Shown in pieces: positions 1 through 7,527 of a DNA stretch of 64,000 bases. The notes beneath the pieces are model-generated. The model was given only the letters and a program-made list of their open reading frames with translations. It was not told the origin of the DNA and ran no database searches. The stretch is taken from positions 2,276,001 through 2,340,000 of the forward strand of contig NZ_CP049885.1 of assembly GCF_011303755.1 (NCBI RefSeq). Direction: 5' to 3'. The translations under genes and the position numbers were made by a program. Source of the stretch: Acidovorax sp. HDW3 (GTDB taxonomy: Bacteria; Pseudomonadota; Gammaproteobacteria; Burkholderiales; Burkholderiaceae_C). Numbering within the stretch: position 1 is the first letter of the stretch; each line of letters starts with the position of its first letter.

Positions 1-311
1 CCGGCCTCTTTGTCGTAGCCGGTGATGTTGCCTTTGCTGCTTTTTTGGTAGCTGCTCATTTCCAGCTCGCGCACGTGGCCGTCGCGGGCTTTGTAGAGCA
101 CGCGCAGTGGGCGCGGCGCTTTGCGGGCGGTTTTGCGGGCGGCCCAGGCTTGGCCTTCTGGGCCGCGCTGTGCGCGCATTCGCTGTTGGTTGCTTTGGCG
201 CAGCGCGCGCGCAATTTCCAGGCCCAGGCTGCGCCGCGCGGTGGGCTGGAGCTGGCCCGTGAGCGGGGTGAGCCAGTGCGCGAGCTGTTCGATGTTGAGG
301 TATGCGCTCAT
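1..311 (-). CDS. S: Phage tail completion / virion morphogenesis protein (P2 gpS-like), partial
   Basis: The reading frame starts at the ATG at 311 and stays open to the window edge, so the C-terminus is missing (103 codons seen). The product begins MSAYLNIEQLAHWLTPLTG and includes RRSLGLEIARALRQSNQQRM and the segment RGPEGQAWAARK, typical of the P2 gpS family (phage virion morphogenesis protein), which acts in tail completion and head joining. Its ATG overlaps the stop of the upstream R gene in an ATGA (308-311), so the two are translationally coupled, as R and S are in P2-like phages. The prophage late operon continues leftward beyond the window. Confidence 0.85.
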   Translation of the reverse strand, partial: MSAYLNIEQLAHWLTPLTGQLQPTARRSLGLEIARALRQSNQQRMRAQRGPEGQAWAARKTARKAPRPLRVLYKARDGHVRELEMSSYQKSSKGNITGYDKEA

Positions 312-799
312 CGCGGGTCGTGATCCCAGGTGCCCACGAGCTGGTCGTGCACCCAAAATTCCCAGCGCTCGGGTTTGTCGCCCCAGGTGACGGGCGGCGG
401 TTCGTCTTTGTGGATGAGCTGCAGCGCCCCGGCGGCGCTGTGGTGCGGGCGGCTGAGGACGGCTTCTGTCAGCTCGATGCTGATGGCGATGTCGGCGGTT
501 TCTGTGCTTAAAAATTCAGCGTCGAAGTGGACTGCTTTTTCGCGTTTGTCTGGGTTGTCGAAGATGTCGCTTTGGTGGCGCCTTGCCCACAGCAGCAGCG
601 GCGCCATGATGGCGTCGATGTGGCCGGCGTAGTCGAGCACGAGGATGGTGAGGGTGTAGCGGTATTCAAAGCTGAGGGTGCGCGTGCCGGTGTTGTGCAC
701 GCTGGCCCCGAGGATGAACATGTTCAGGCGCTCGGGATCGCGCGCGAGTTCGGGCAGGGCGGCGGTGAGCGCCGCGCGCAGGCTATTGGGTTTGAGCAT
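308..799 (-). CDS. R: Phage tail completion protein R (P2 gpR-like)
   Basis: This 163-residue protein starts MLKPNSLRAALTAALPEL and contains NPDKREKAVHFDAEFL and VTWGDKPERWEFWVHD, features of the P2 gpR tail completion family. gpR with gpS finishes the tail so that it can join the head. The ATG at 799 lies inside the end of the Rz gene (17-bp overlap), and the stop overlaps the S start by 4 bp. No signal peptide or membrane segment is visible. The order Rz-R-S matches the P2 late operon, which supports the call beyond the motif resemblance. Confidence 0.85.
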   Translation of the reverse strand: MLKPNSLRAALTAALPELARDPERLNMFILGASVHNTGTRTLSFEYRYTLTILVLDYAGHIDAIMAPLLLWARRHQSDIFDNPDKREKAVHFDAEFLSTETADIAISIELTEAVLSRPHHSAAGALQLIHKDEPPPVTWGDKPERWEFWVHDQLVGTWDHDPR

Positions 800-1322
800 G
801 GCGCGCGGCTTGCATCATTTCACGGGCGCTGTCGTACTGGCGCTCGCAGGCGGCGCCGCGCTCGCGGGCGTCGTCAGCTGCTTGCGCCAGTTCTCCCGCT
901 CTGCTGTCAGCGCGCTCGAACAGCTCGGCCAGCAGTAGCGCGGCTTGATGCCCTGGCGCGCTTGCGGGTTCAGCGCTGCCAGCGCTGGCGGCGCCGGCGC
1001 TGCGCTGGCTGTCAAGGTAGGCGGCGAGGTCTGCGCGCAGGCGCTGGCCAGCAGCGCGAGCGTGGTCAGCGTCGCGGCGCGCAGCGTCGAGCGCTGCTTG
1101 TGCGCGCGCGCCTTGGGCTTGGGTGTCTTCACGGTGTTTTTCCTCCAGGGTGCGGTAGCGGCGCTCGGCTGCGCGCGCTGCCTCAGCAGCAGCGGCGTGT
1201 TCTTGCGCTTGCTCGGTTTTGGTTTTTGCGTTGGCGGTGCGCTCTTGCGCCAGGCGGGTGTTTTGCCAGGCGGCCAGGGCGGCGAGCAGGGCGCAGGCAG
1301 CGAGCAGCAGGCGCGCTGTCAT
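783..1322 (-). CDS. Rz-like inner-membrane spanin (DUF2514-type)
   Basis: This 179-residue protein has an N-terminal signal-anchor helix (roughly residues 3-20, LLLAACALLAALAAW), then a long Ala/Glu/Arg-rich region with coiled-coil character (about 30-110) and a C-terminal segment with one Cys. That is the layout of Rz-type i-spanins, which span the periplasm and, with Rz1, fuse inner and outer membranes in the last step of lysis. It follows the lysozyme gene with an ATGA overlap (1319-1322). A complete outer-membrane partner gene is nested inside it in another frame (815-1132), the classic Rz/Rz1 arrangement. The family name is inferred from layout and composition. Confidence 0.75.
   Translation of the reverse strand: MTARLLLAACALLAALAAWQNTRLAQERTANAKTKTEQAQEHAAAAEAARAAERRYRTLEEKHREDTQAQGARAQAALDAARRDADHARAAGQRLRADLAAYLDSQRSAGAASAGSAEPASAPGHQAALLLAELFERADSRAGELAQAADDARERGAACERQYDSAREMMQAARHAQTQ
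815..1132 (-). CDS. Rz1-like outer-membrane spanin lipoprotein, nested inside the Rz gene
   Basis: A 105-codon frame on the same strand as Rz, entirely inside it but in a different frame. Its product has a basic N-terminus (MKTPKPKARAHKQR), a hydrophobic stretch (AATLTTLALLASAC) ending in a lipobox LASA-C at about residue 32, then a Pro/Ala/Thr-rich mature part. These are the defining traits of Rz1 o-spanins: a small proline-rich lipoprotein whose gene overlaps Rz. The mature part after the Cys is about 74 residues, somewhat longer than lambda Rz1. Open frames on the other strands are frequent here because GC is high, so the call rests on the lipobox and the position. Confidence 0.7.
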   Translation of the reverse strand: MKTPKPKARAHKQRSTLRAATLTTLALLASACAQTSPPTLTASAAPAPPALAALNPQARQGIKPRYCWPSCSSALTAERENWRKQLTTPASAAPPASASTTAPVK

Positions 1323-1846
1323 GGCGTTTGCCCTTGCACCACGGCGCTGCAGGCGCTGTGCCGGGCCTGCTGGCGTGTCCAGACGCCGGCGCAGCGGCGG
1401 TTGCCGGGGGTGCTGCAGTCGTAGCCGGCAGCGTATTTGTAGCGCAGGTAGGCGCCGCAGGCGCCTTGGTAGTCGCCCTGGTTGTACAGGCGGGCCATGC
1501 TTGATTTTTGCCAGGCGCTGCAGCCGTATTGCCCTGCAAAGTCCACGGCTTGGGCGAATTCTGTGGGGTGCATGGGCGTGTCGCCCAGGCTGGTGCGCAC
1601 GCAGGCGCCGTAGCGGTTTTCGAGCTCGTGCTGGGCCAGCTCGGCGGCGCGCTGGCGGCTGATGGGCGCATCCGATAGGCGCACGCGGCGCCCGTCTTCG
1701 TATTGCGTGGCGCCGTGGCCTATGGTGGGCACGTCCCCTTGCGTTGGGATGTAGGCGCTGCCGCTGTAGCCCTCCCAGGCGATCCAGCTGGCGAGGATGG
1801 CTGCGCCCACGTGCAGCAGGCGCGCGGGGATGCGCTCTGCGCTCAT
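1319..1846 (-). CDS. Phage lysozyme (GH24-type endolysin)
   Basis: The product starts MSAERIPARLLHVGAAILAS. It has a hydrophobic N-terminal segment (about residues 10-25) suggestive of a signal-anchor (SAR) or signal sequence, then WEGYSGSAYIPTQGDVPTIG, which holds the E-x8-D-x5-T catalytic arrangement of T4-type lysozymes (GH24). It cleaves peptidoglycan. The frame is open further upstream to 1918, but the ATG at 1846 overlaps the holin stop (ATGA, 1843-1846), so that start was chosen, giving 175 residues. The neighbours are the holin before it and the spanin pair after it, forming one lysis cassette. Confidence 0.85.
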   Translation of the reverse strand: MSAERIPARLLHVGAAILASWIAWEGYSGSAYIPTQGDVPTIGHGATQYEDGRRVRLSDAPISRQRAAELAQHELENRYGACVRTSLGDTPMHPTEFAQAVDFAGQYGCSAWQKSSMARLYNQGDYQGACGAYLRYKYAAGYDCSTPGNRRCAGVWTRQQARHSACSAVVQGQTP

Positions 1847-2085
1847 GCCTTGCCTTCTGGGGTGTTTGTGCCTGGGCCTGCCTTGCGATCGGCGCGGTCT
1901 TGGGCTTCGTTGCGCCACTTCCAGGCCAGGTACAGCAGTTGCACCAGCACGTAGGTAATGGTCAAGGCGGTGGCGGTGGACGTCAGTGTCCAGCCGTTGG
2001 CGGCGGCGTGGCTCATGACGGTGACGGGGGGCGCGGCTTTGGCGCTTTCTACGGCAATGGTGCGGGCGATGGTTTCTTTGTCCAT
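1843..2085 (-). CDS. Putative phage holin
   Basis: This 80-residue protein has one clear transmembrane segment (about residues 37-57, around LTITYVLVQLLYLAWKW) and a charged hydrophilic C-terminus (RNEAQDRADRK). Size, topology and position directly before the lysozyme fit a holin that times inner-membrane permeabilisation. Many Burkholderiales P2-like phages carry a similar small protein in this slot. No sequence signature separates it from another small membrane protein, so the call is mainly contextual. Its stop overlaps the lysozyme start by 4 bp. Confidence 0.65.
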   Translation of the reverse strand: MDKETIARTIAVESAKAAPPVTVMSHAAANGWTLTSTATALTITYVLVQLLYLAWKWRNEAQDRADRKAGPGTNTPEGKA

Positions 2086-2086
2086 G

Positions 2087-2293
2087 TCAGTCCCAGAGTT
2101 GGATGGTGGCGCGGGTGCTGCTGCGCGCTGGCTCGGCCAGGGTGATGGTTTGCCCGGCGCGCAGGTGCGGGCCTTGTGCGGCCAGGCCGGGGTTGAGGGC
2201 GAGCGTGGCCTCCACCGTGCCGCCGTCGGTGCGCCCGAGGTGGCGCTGGCACAGCTGGTCGAGCAGTTCGTTGTCTTGCGCGGTGGCTTGCAT
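2087..2293 (-). CDS. X: Phage tail protein X (P2 gpX-like, LysM-related)
   Basis: This 68-residue protein includes DNELLDQLCQRHLG and GPHLRAGQTITL, the short LysM-like fold characteristic of P2 gpX tail proteins. Its start codon directly follows the stop of L with no gap. Position (after L, before the holin) is the same as in P2, where the order is L-X-Y. The protein is thought to be a small tail-assembly component. Confidence 0.85.
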   Translation of the reverse strand: MQATAQDNELLDQLCQRHLGRTDGGTVEATLALNPGLAAQGPHLRAGQTITLAEPARSSTRATIQLWD

Positions 2294-2782
2294 TTACAGC
2301 AGCTCCACGATGGTGCGCGGTTTGTCTTGCAGGTCGGCCAGCGCCCAGCGCAGTTGCTGGCGAAAGCCGTCCACGCGGATTTCGAGCGCGCTCAGGACGC
2401 GCTGCTCTTTGTTGACTCCGGTGGGCAGGGTGTCCATGTCGCGGTAGGCCTCTGCCAGCTGGGCTTGCACGTGGTAGTACACGGCGCGGCGGTACATCTT
2501 GACTTTGAGGCTTTCGCCGCTGACTTTGGCCGCTGGCGCCGGTACGTCGGCGAGCTGCTGGTGGCCTGCGAGTTCTTGCGCTTGCTGCCACGGGCGCAGT
2601 TCGGCGTTGATGTCCCACATGGCGGCCTCGATGGCCTGGGCCAGGCGCTCGGCGGTGACGGTGCCGTCGAGCCGGCGCTCGGCGCGCAGGTGCGCTGGGC
2701 TGATGTCGGGCCAGAAAGGTTCGTTGGCCAGGGGCGGTTCTGCTGCCTGGGGCGGCGGGTTGGCTGTGGTGATGAAGGTCAT
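2294..2782 (-). CDS. L: Phage head completion/stabilisation protein (P2 gpL-like)
   Basis: This 162-residue protein contains FWPDISPAHLRAERRLDGTV and KMYRRAVYYHVQAQLAEAYRD, typical of the P2 gpL head completion family, which seals the filled head before tail joining. It lies between the small terminase M and the tail gene X, its usual place. Its ATG overlaps the stop of a 43-codon frame (2779-2782), suggesting coupled translation. Confidence 0.85.
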   Translation of the reverse strand: MTFITTANPPPQAAEPPLANEPFWPDISPAHLRAERRLDGTVTAERLAQAIEAAMWDINAELRPWQQAQELAGHQQLADVPAPAAKVSGESLKVKMYRRAVYYHVQAQLAEAYRDMDTLPTGVNKEQRVLSALEIRVDGFRQQLRWALADLQDKPRTIVELL

Positions 2783-2910
2783 GCCCGCGCCTTTTGGTGG
2801 TGGTGGGTGTGGCGGTGGCCCAGGGCGTTGGCGGCAGGCGCTTGGCCTGTGCCTGGCCCTGGGGCCGCCACGGTGCGGGGTTCGCTCGGGTTCAAGGGGC
2901 TGGTGCGCAT
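2779..2910 (-). CDS. Possible small phage protein of unknown function
   Basis: A 43-codon frame fits exactly into the gap between M and L. Its ATG (2910) comes 2 bp after the stop of M, and its TGA overlaps the ATG of L by 4 bp. The product is low-complexity (MRTSPLNPSEPRTVAAPGP, His-rich near the end) with no recognisable domain. Tight packing is the only positive sign; it may simply be an untranslated spacer. Confidence 0.35.
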   Translation of the reverse strand: MRTSPLNPSEPRTVAAPGPGTGQAPAANALGHRHTHHHQKARA

Positions 2911-2912
2911 GG

Positions 2913-3617
2913 CTAGTCTTGCTTGGCCAGGCGGCGCTCCAGGCGCTCGATGTCTTTTTTTACGCCGGCGCGCGCGTCCAGTTCCATGGCGCGCTGCAGC
3001 AGCGGTAGGGCTTTTTTGCAGGCTGTCAGGGTGCGCGTTTTCATGTCCACATCGTGGCTGGCGGTTTTTCCCAGGATGGCCCAGCCTGCGGCTTTGTGCA
3101 GTTTGCTTTGGGCCTGGTCTGGGGTGTCGCGCCCGTTGGTGAGGCTGAGCGCTTTGAGCGCGGCCTCTACGCCGGCGCGGCCTGTGATGGTGCCGGCCAG
3201 GATGGCTTGGGCGACTTCGTCTTGGACGATTGTGGCCAGGTCGCGTTGGTAGCGGTCTGGTGGGACGATGCCGCTTTCGAGCGCGTAGTGCGCCAGCTGC
3301 AGCGCGCGCTCGATGTGGCCGGCGTCGATGTGCCATACCAGCGTGGTGGCGAGGACGTCGTCTTGCGTTCCGGGGCGCGCTTGCAGTACGCCGTCGAGGT
3401 AGGCGTCGTACTCGGGCAGGAGTTTGCGCTTGGCTTCAATTTTGCGCTCGATGCTTTTGATGTCTTTGAGCATCAAGCGGTGTTGGTGCAGCTGCGCGAG
3501 CTGCAGTTCGTAGGCTGTGCCTACTGTGTGGCCATGCGCCTGGGCGGCTTGCTGTGCGCTCGCTTGCTGCAGGGCCAGGGCGTGCATTCGGTGGCGTTGG
3601 GCGGGGGTCTGGCGCAT
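2913..3617 (-). CDS. M: Phage terminase small subunit / endonuclease (P2 gpM-like)
   Basis: The product starts MRQTPAQRHRMHALALQQAS and is 234 residues, close to the usual length for P2 gpM. Segments DIKSIERKIEAKRKLLPEYD and LVWHIDAGHIERALQLAHY are typical of the family, which with gpP recognises and cuts cos during packaging. The frame stays open upstream to 4295, but that part lies opposite the capsid gene and has no family resemblance. The ATG at 3617 matches the conserved N-terminus. The gene sits between major capsid N and head completion L, as in P2. Confidence 0.88.
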   Translation of the reverse strand: MRQTPAQRHRMHALALQQASAQQAAQAHGHTVGTAYELQLAQLHQHRLMLKDIKSIERKIEAKRKLLPEYDAYLDGVLQARPGTQDDVLATTLVWHIDAGHIERALQLAHYALESGIVPPDRYQRDLATIVQDEVAQAILAGTITGRAGVEAALKALSLTNGRDTPDQAQSKLHKAAGWAILGKTASHDVDMKTRTLTACKKALPLLQRAMELDARAGVKKDIERLERRLAKQD

Positions 3618-3685
3618 GGCGTTGGCTGGCTTTTGCGTGCTTTGAGCGGCCCTTTTTTTGAGTTTCAGGGCCGCCCGTGGTGCGC

Positions 3686-4696
3686 TCAGTGGTGCTCGAT
3701 GTTTTCGATCAGGCAGGCTTTGCCCAGGTCTTCCACTACGAAGGCGTCGTTGCTCGATTCGTAGGTTTCGATGCGGTCGCGCTTGGGGTTGTCTTGCACT
3801 GCGCGCCGGCGGGCGCCGTCTTGGTAGTAGATGCTCAGGTTCTTGGTGCTGGTGATGAGCACGCTGCCTTCGGGCATGTAGGGCACGGCGATGGCTTGCA
3901 GGCCGCCCAGGCGGGCTTGGCTGCGCACGATGTCTGCGGCCAAAACCTCCGTGGGCGCGCTCTGGTCGTTGACCAGCGGGAACAGTTTGTCGTGCATGAG
4001 GCTGCGGCTGACGATGGCGACGAGGTCGCCGGCGTTTGCGTGCCAGGCGTCGAGCAGGGCGTGCGTTGCGTCGTACACCAGGCCGTCGAGGTTTTTGTAG
4101 TCGCCCGTGCCGTCGGCTTTGATTTGCACTTTGCCGGCGACTTTGCCACCGCTCATCACGCGCTCGGGCGCGTTCTCGCGCAGGTATTGCAGCCAGCCTT
4201 TGTTGACGTCTTGCAGCAGGGGGTGGGTGGTGCGGTTGGTGTCGGCGGCGATGCTCACGCCGTTGAAGCCGATCATGATGCGATCGAGCGCGCATTGCTG
4301 CTGGATGGCGCGCGCCAGGCGCAGCTGAAAGTCGGGGAACTTGGCCCAGCTGTCGAGCGTGGCGTAGCGCACGTGGGTGTCATAGTTGGTTTGCGCGCAC
4401 TGGTAGCCCTGGCCTTTGAGGCTGGCGGCGTCGCGCGTTTGGCGCTCGGCGGTGGTGGTGTCGGTGCGCCCGGCCACGGGGCCATTGGTGCCGATGCCGA
4501 TTTTTTGGCCCTGCATTTCATCGACGGGCATGACGTTGATGGCGCCCAGGAATTCGCTCGATTCCTGGATGCGGCTTTCCAGGCGCTGCTGCACGCTGGG
4601 GGCGACGGTGAAGATTTGCGCGGCGCTGGGCACGCCGTTGATTTGCGCTTGTACGGCCAGGTAGGCGTCAAAGTGCTGGCGGGTGGTGTTTTTCAT
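3686..4696 (-). CDS. N: Phage major capsid protein, P2 family (gpN-like)
   Basis: This 336-residue protein starts MKNTTRQHFDAYLAVQAQIN, includes INVMPVDEMQGQKIGIGTNG and DRIMIGFNGVSIAADTNRTT, and ends ENIEHH. These features and the length are those of the P2 gpN major capsid precursor, which forms the icosahedral head and is trimmed during maturation with the scaffold/protease gpO. It lies directly downstream of O with a 51-bp gap. Confidence 0.95.
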   Translation of the reverse strand: MKNTTRQHFDAYLAVQAQINGVPSAAQIFTVAPSVQQRLESRIQESSEFLGAINVMPVDEMQGQKIGIGTNGPVAGRTDTTTAERQTRDAASLKGQGYQCAQTNYDTHVRYATLDSWAKFPDFQLRLARAIQQQCALDRIMIGFNGVSIAADTNRTTHPLLQDVNKGWLQYLRENAPERVMSGGKVAGKVQIKADGTGDYKNLDGLVYDATHALLDAWHANAGDLVAIVSRSLMHDKLFPLVNDQSAPTEVLAADIVRSQARLGGLQAIAVPYMPEGSVLITSTKNLSIYYQDGARRRAVQDNPKRDRIETYESSNDAFVVEDLGKACLIENIEHH

Positions 4697-4747
4697 GGGT
4701 GGTGTCTTTGGCTTGTGGTGGTGGCGTTGGCGGTGGTGGGCGCTGCC

Positions 4748-5584
4748 TTAGCAGTCGGCAATCAGGCGGCCTTCGGCGCCGGTGGCCTGCGGGCGCTTGC
4801 CGGTGCTGGCGTCTTGCGCGCCCAGGGTTTGTTGCAGTGCAGTGAATTGCGCTTGCAGCTGCCGGTGCTCTTTGGCGAGCTGCGCATGGGCGGCGGTGGT
4901 GGCCTGCAGTTCTTTGGCCTGGGCGGAAATGGCAGCGTCCGCCGCGCCCAGCACTTCCAGCGTTTTGGCAGCAAAGTGGTCGGCGGTTTCTGGCGTGTGA
5001 CGGGGCGCGGCGGCGCTGCGCAAACTGGCGAGGATGTCGGTGAACTTTTGCAGCATTTGCGCGGCGATGCTGTGCGCATCACCGGCTTCGGCCATGCCCA
5101 GGTCGGTGGCAACTGCTTCGCTGAAAAGGGCCTGTTCGCTGTGTTTTTTCCCGGCAAAGGGGCTGGCTGCGGGGTTGCCAGCTGCAAATTTGAGGATCTC
5201 GGTGCCCAGGCTGGCGGGGGTGTCGGTGACGGCCAGGCCGGTGAGGTAGGCCTCGCCGGTCTTGGCAAAGTTGGGATCGACTTCGATGCTGGTGTAGAGC
5301 TTTTGCTTTGCTTTGCTCAGGGCCACGAGGCCGGGCAGGGCTTCGATTTGCGCAAACAGGGCGAGTTTGCCGTCTTCCACCTGGCGCGCTTCAACGGCCA
5401 GCACGTCGCCCAGCGCGTCAAACGGGCCACCGGGCACGAGGCCACGGTAGTGTTCGAGCCACACGCGGGCACCGTATTTTTCGCGGCTGAAGTTTTTTGC
5501 CATCTGCTCGATCCAGGTGCGCTGGATTTCGCGGCCATCGGTGGTGGCGCCTTCGGTGGCGACGCGGAAAAATTTGCTGGGCAT
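4748..5584 (-). CDS. O: Phage capsid scaffolding protein / protease (P2 gpO-like)
   Basis: This 278-residue protein starts MPSKFFRVATEGATTDGREI and contains SREKYGARVWLEHYRG and KQKLYTSIEVDPNF, matching the GPO scaffolding-protease family. In P2, gpO directs capsid assembly and processes gpN, gpL and itself; the C-terminal third here is Ala/Gln-rich and probably the helical scaffold. It is the first gene of the leftward late operon. The 140-bp gap to the divergent terminase gene must hold the divergent late promoters. I looked for a P2-type activator site there (TGT-N12-ACA) and did not see a convincing one. Confidence 0.92.
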   Translation of the reverse strand: MPSKFFRVATEGATTDGREIQRTWIEQMAKNFSREKYGARVWLEHYRGLVPGGPFDALGDVLAVEARQVEDGKLALFAQIEALPGLVALSKAKQKLYTSIEVDPNFAKTGEAYLTGLAVTDTPASLGTEILKFAAGNPAASPFAGKKHSEQALFSEAVATDLGMAEAGDAHSIAAQMLQKFTDILASLRSAAAPRHTPETADHFAAKTLEVLGAADAAISAQAKELQATTAAHAQLAKEHRQLQAQFTALQQTLGAQDASTGKRPQATGAEGRLIADC

Positions 5585-5724
5585 GGTTCTTGTGGCGGTT
5601 GGTTGTTGCGCTGGCGGCTATGTTCAAGGTCATTTATTGGCGATTCAATGCCCTTGCGTTGTGGCTGCCGTTTGCAGGTTTTTGTCTGCTGCGGTTTTTG
5701 TCTGCGCGCTCCTACGCTGCCCGC

Positions 5725-7527
5725 ATGACTGGAGTAACGCCTTGCGCCCCTGGCGCTGATTTGCCGTTTGATTTGCCCGCGCTCGATGCGGCGGCGGGCC
5801 TGCGCCGCCAGGCGCGCACGCTGTTTTGGATGGGCTGGCGGCTGTCGCACATTGCGCAGCACCTGGGTGTTGCGCGCGGCACGCTGCACGGCTGGAGCAA
5901 GGCCGAAAAGTGGTCGGAGGCGAGCGCGTCTGTCCGGGTTGAGGGGGCTTTGGAGTCGCGCCTTGTGACGCTGGTGGCCAAGGATGCCAAGTCCGGCGGC
6001 GATTTCAAGGAGATTGATTTGCTGGGCCGCCAGTTGGAGCGCCTGGCGCGCATCGGCAAGTACGAAAAGACGGGGCGCGAGGTGGATCTGAACCCCAATA
6101 TCGAGGCGCGCAATGCGGGGCCCAAAAAACCCCGTGGCAAGAATGCGCTGTCCGAGGAGCATGTCGAGCAGCTCAAATCGGCGTTTCTCGATTCGCTTTT
6201 CAAGTACCAGCTGCAGTGGTGGCAGCACAGTTGGCAGCGCACGCGCGCCATCCTCAAAAGTCGTCAGATTGGTGCGACTTGGTACTTTGCGCGCGAGGCG
6301 CTCATCGATGCGCTGGAGACGGGGCGCAACCAGATTTTTTTGTCGGCCAGCAAGGCGCAGGCGCACATCTTCAAGCAGTACATCGCGGCCTTCGTGCACG
6401 AGGTGACGGGGGTTGAATTGAAGGGCGATCCCATCGTTTTGCCCAACGGCGCGACGCTGTATTTTTTGGGAAGCAACGCGCGCACGGCGCAGGGCTATCA
6501 CGGCAATTTTTACTTCGACGAGTTTTTTTGGACGCAGGATTTTGAGCGGCTGAACAAGGTCGCTTCTGGCATGGCGATGCACAAGAAGTGGCGCAAGACG
6601 TATTTTTCGACTCCCAGCAGCATCCAGCACGCGGCCTATGGCCTGTGGTCGGGCGCGCGCATGAAGCGCGTGACCAAGGTGGACATGGATGTGGGCCACC
6701 TGCGCCTGGCGCCGGGGCAGCTGTGCGAGGACAAGATTTGGCGCCACATCGTCACGATCGAGGATGCGCAGGCGGGCGGCTGTGACCTTTTCGACCTGGA
6801 CGATTTGCGCATGGAGTACGCGCCGCCCGAGTACGACAACTTGCTGATGTGCGGCTTTGTGGACGATTCACACTCGGTGTTCCCCCTGGCCGCGCTGCAG
6901 CCGTGCATGGTCGACAGCTGGGAGCTGTGGAGCGATTTCAAGCCGTTTAGCCAGCGGCCTTTTGGCTTTTCCCCCGTGTGGCTGGGCTATGACCCCAGCC
7001 ACACGGGCGACAGCGCGGCCCTGGTGCTGGTGGCGCCGCCGGCCAAGCCCGGCGGGCTGCTGCGGGTGCTGCATTTTGAGCAGTTCAAGGGCGCAGATTT
7101 TGAGGCCCAGGCCAAGGCGATCAAGGCTGTGTGCCAGCGCTACAACGTGGCCGCCTTGACGGTCGATACCACGGGCATCGGCCAGGGGGTGTTCCAGCTG
7201 GTGCAGCAGTTTTACCCGGCAGCGCGCGGCATTAACTACAACGTCGAATCCAAAACCATGCTGGTGCTCAAGGCCCAGCAGGTGATCCAGTCCAAGCGCC
7301 TGCAGTTTGACGCGGGCGCCAAGGAGCTGGCCAGCAGCTTCATGGCCATCAAGCGCGAGCTGACGGCCAGCGGCAAGAGCGTGACCTACGCCGCCGGGCG
7401 CAGCCAGGAAACAGGCCACTCCGATATCGCCTGGGCCTGCATGAATGCCCTCTCCAACGAGCCTTTGCAAACCGGCACCGGCCTGGCCAGCGCGCAGGGG
7501 CAATCCTTTCTTGAAATTTCTGAATGA
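5725..7527 (+). CDS. P: Phage terminase large subunit, ATPase (P2 gpP-like)
   Basis: The chosen ATG at 5725 gives 600 residues, close to P2 gpP (590). An HTH-like N-terminus (LFWMGWRLSHIAQHLGVARG) is followed by an ATPase domain with the Walker-A-like LKSRQIGATWYFA and Walker-B-like FYFDEFFW, then a nuclease-like domain (WLGYDPSHTGDSAALVLV, LTVDTTGIG). It powers DNA packaging at the portal. The frame is open upstream to 5497, but that part overlaps the divergent O gene. Its stop overlaps the portal start by 4 bp. Confidence 0.93.
   Translation: MTGVTPCAPGADLPFDLPALDAAAGLRRQARTLFWMGWRLSHIAQHLGVARGTLHGWSKAEKWSEASASVRVEGALESRLVTLVAKDAKSGGDFKEIDLLGRQLERLARIGKYEKTGREVDLNPNIEARNAGPKKPRGKNALSEEHVEQLKSAFLDSLFKYQLQWWQHSWQRTRAILKSRQIGATWYFAREALIDALETGRNQIFLSASKAQAHIFKQYIAAFVHEVTGVELKGDPIVLPNGATLYFLGSNARTAQGYHGNFYFDEFFWTQDFERLNKVASGMAMHKKWRKTYFSTPSSIQHAAYGLWSGARMKRVTKVDMDVGHLRLAPGQLCEDKIWRHIVTIEDAQAGGCDLFDLDDLRMEYAPPEYDNLLMCGFVDDSHSVFPLAALQPCMVDSWELWSDFKPFSQRPFGFSPVWLGYDPSHTGDSAALVLVAPPAKPGGLLRVLHFEQFKGADFEAQAKAIKAVCQRYNVAALTVDTTGIGQGVFQLVQQFYPAARGINYNVESKTMLVLKAQQVIQSKRLQFDAGAKELASSFMAIKRELTASGKSVTYAAGRSQETGHSDIAWACMNALSNEPLQTGTGLASAQGQSFLEISE

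Noticed and set aside
2913-4295. A 460-codon minus-strand frame covering gpM plus a long N-terminal extension
   Set aside because: The extra 226 residues are Arg/His/Pro-rich and lie inside the capsid gene on the same strand; the true gpM N-terminus starts at 3617.
5585-5724. A P2 late-promoter activator site (TGT-N12-ACA) between O and P
   Set aside because: No match with both half-sites at the right spacing was visible by eye.
3677-5728. A 683-codon plus-strand frame opposite the capsid and scaffold genes
   Set aside because: It is antisense to two well-supported phage genes, low-complexity in composition, and has no recognisable domain; it is a GC-bias artefact.
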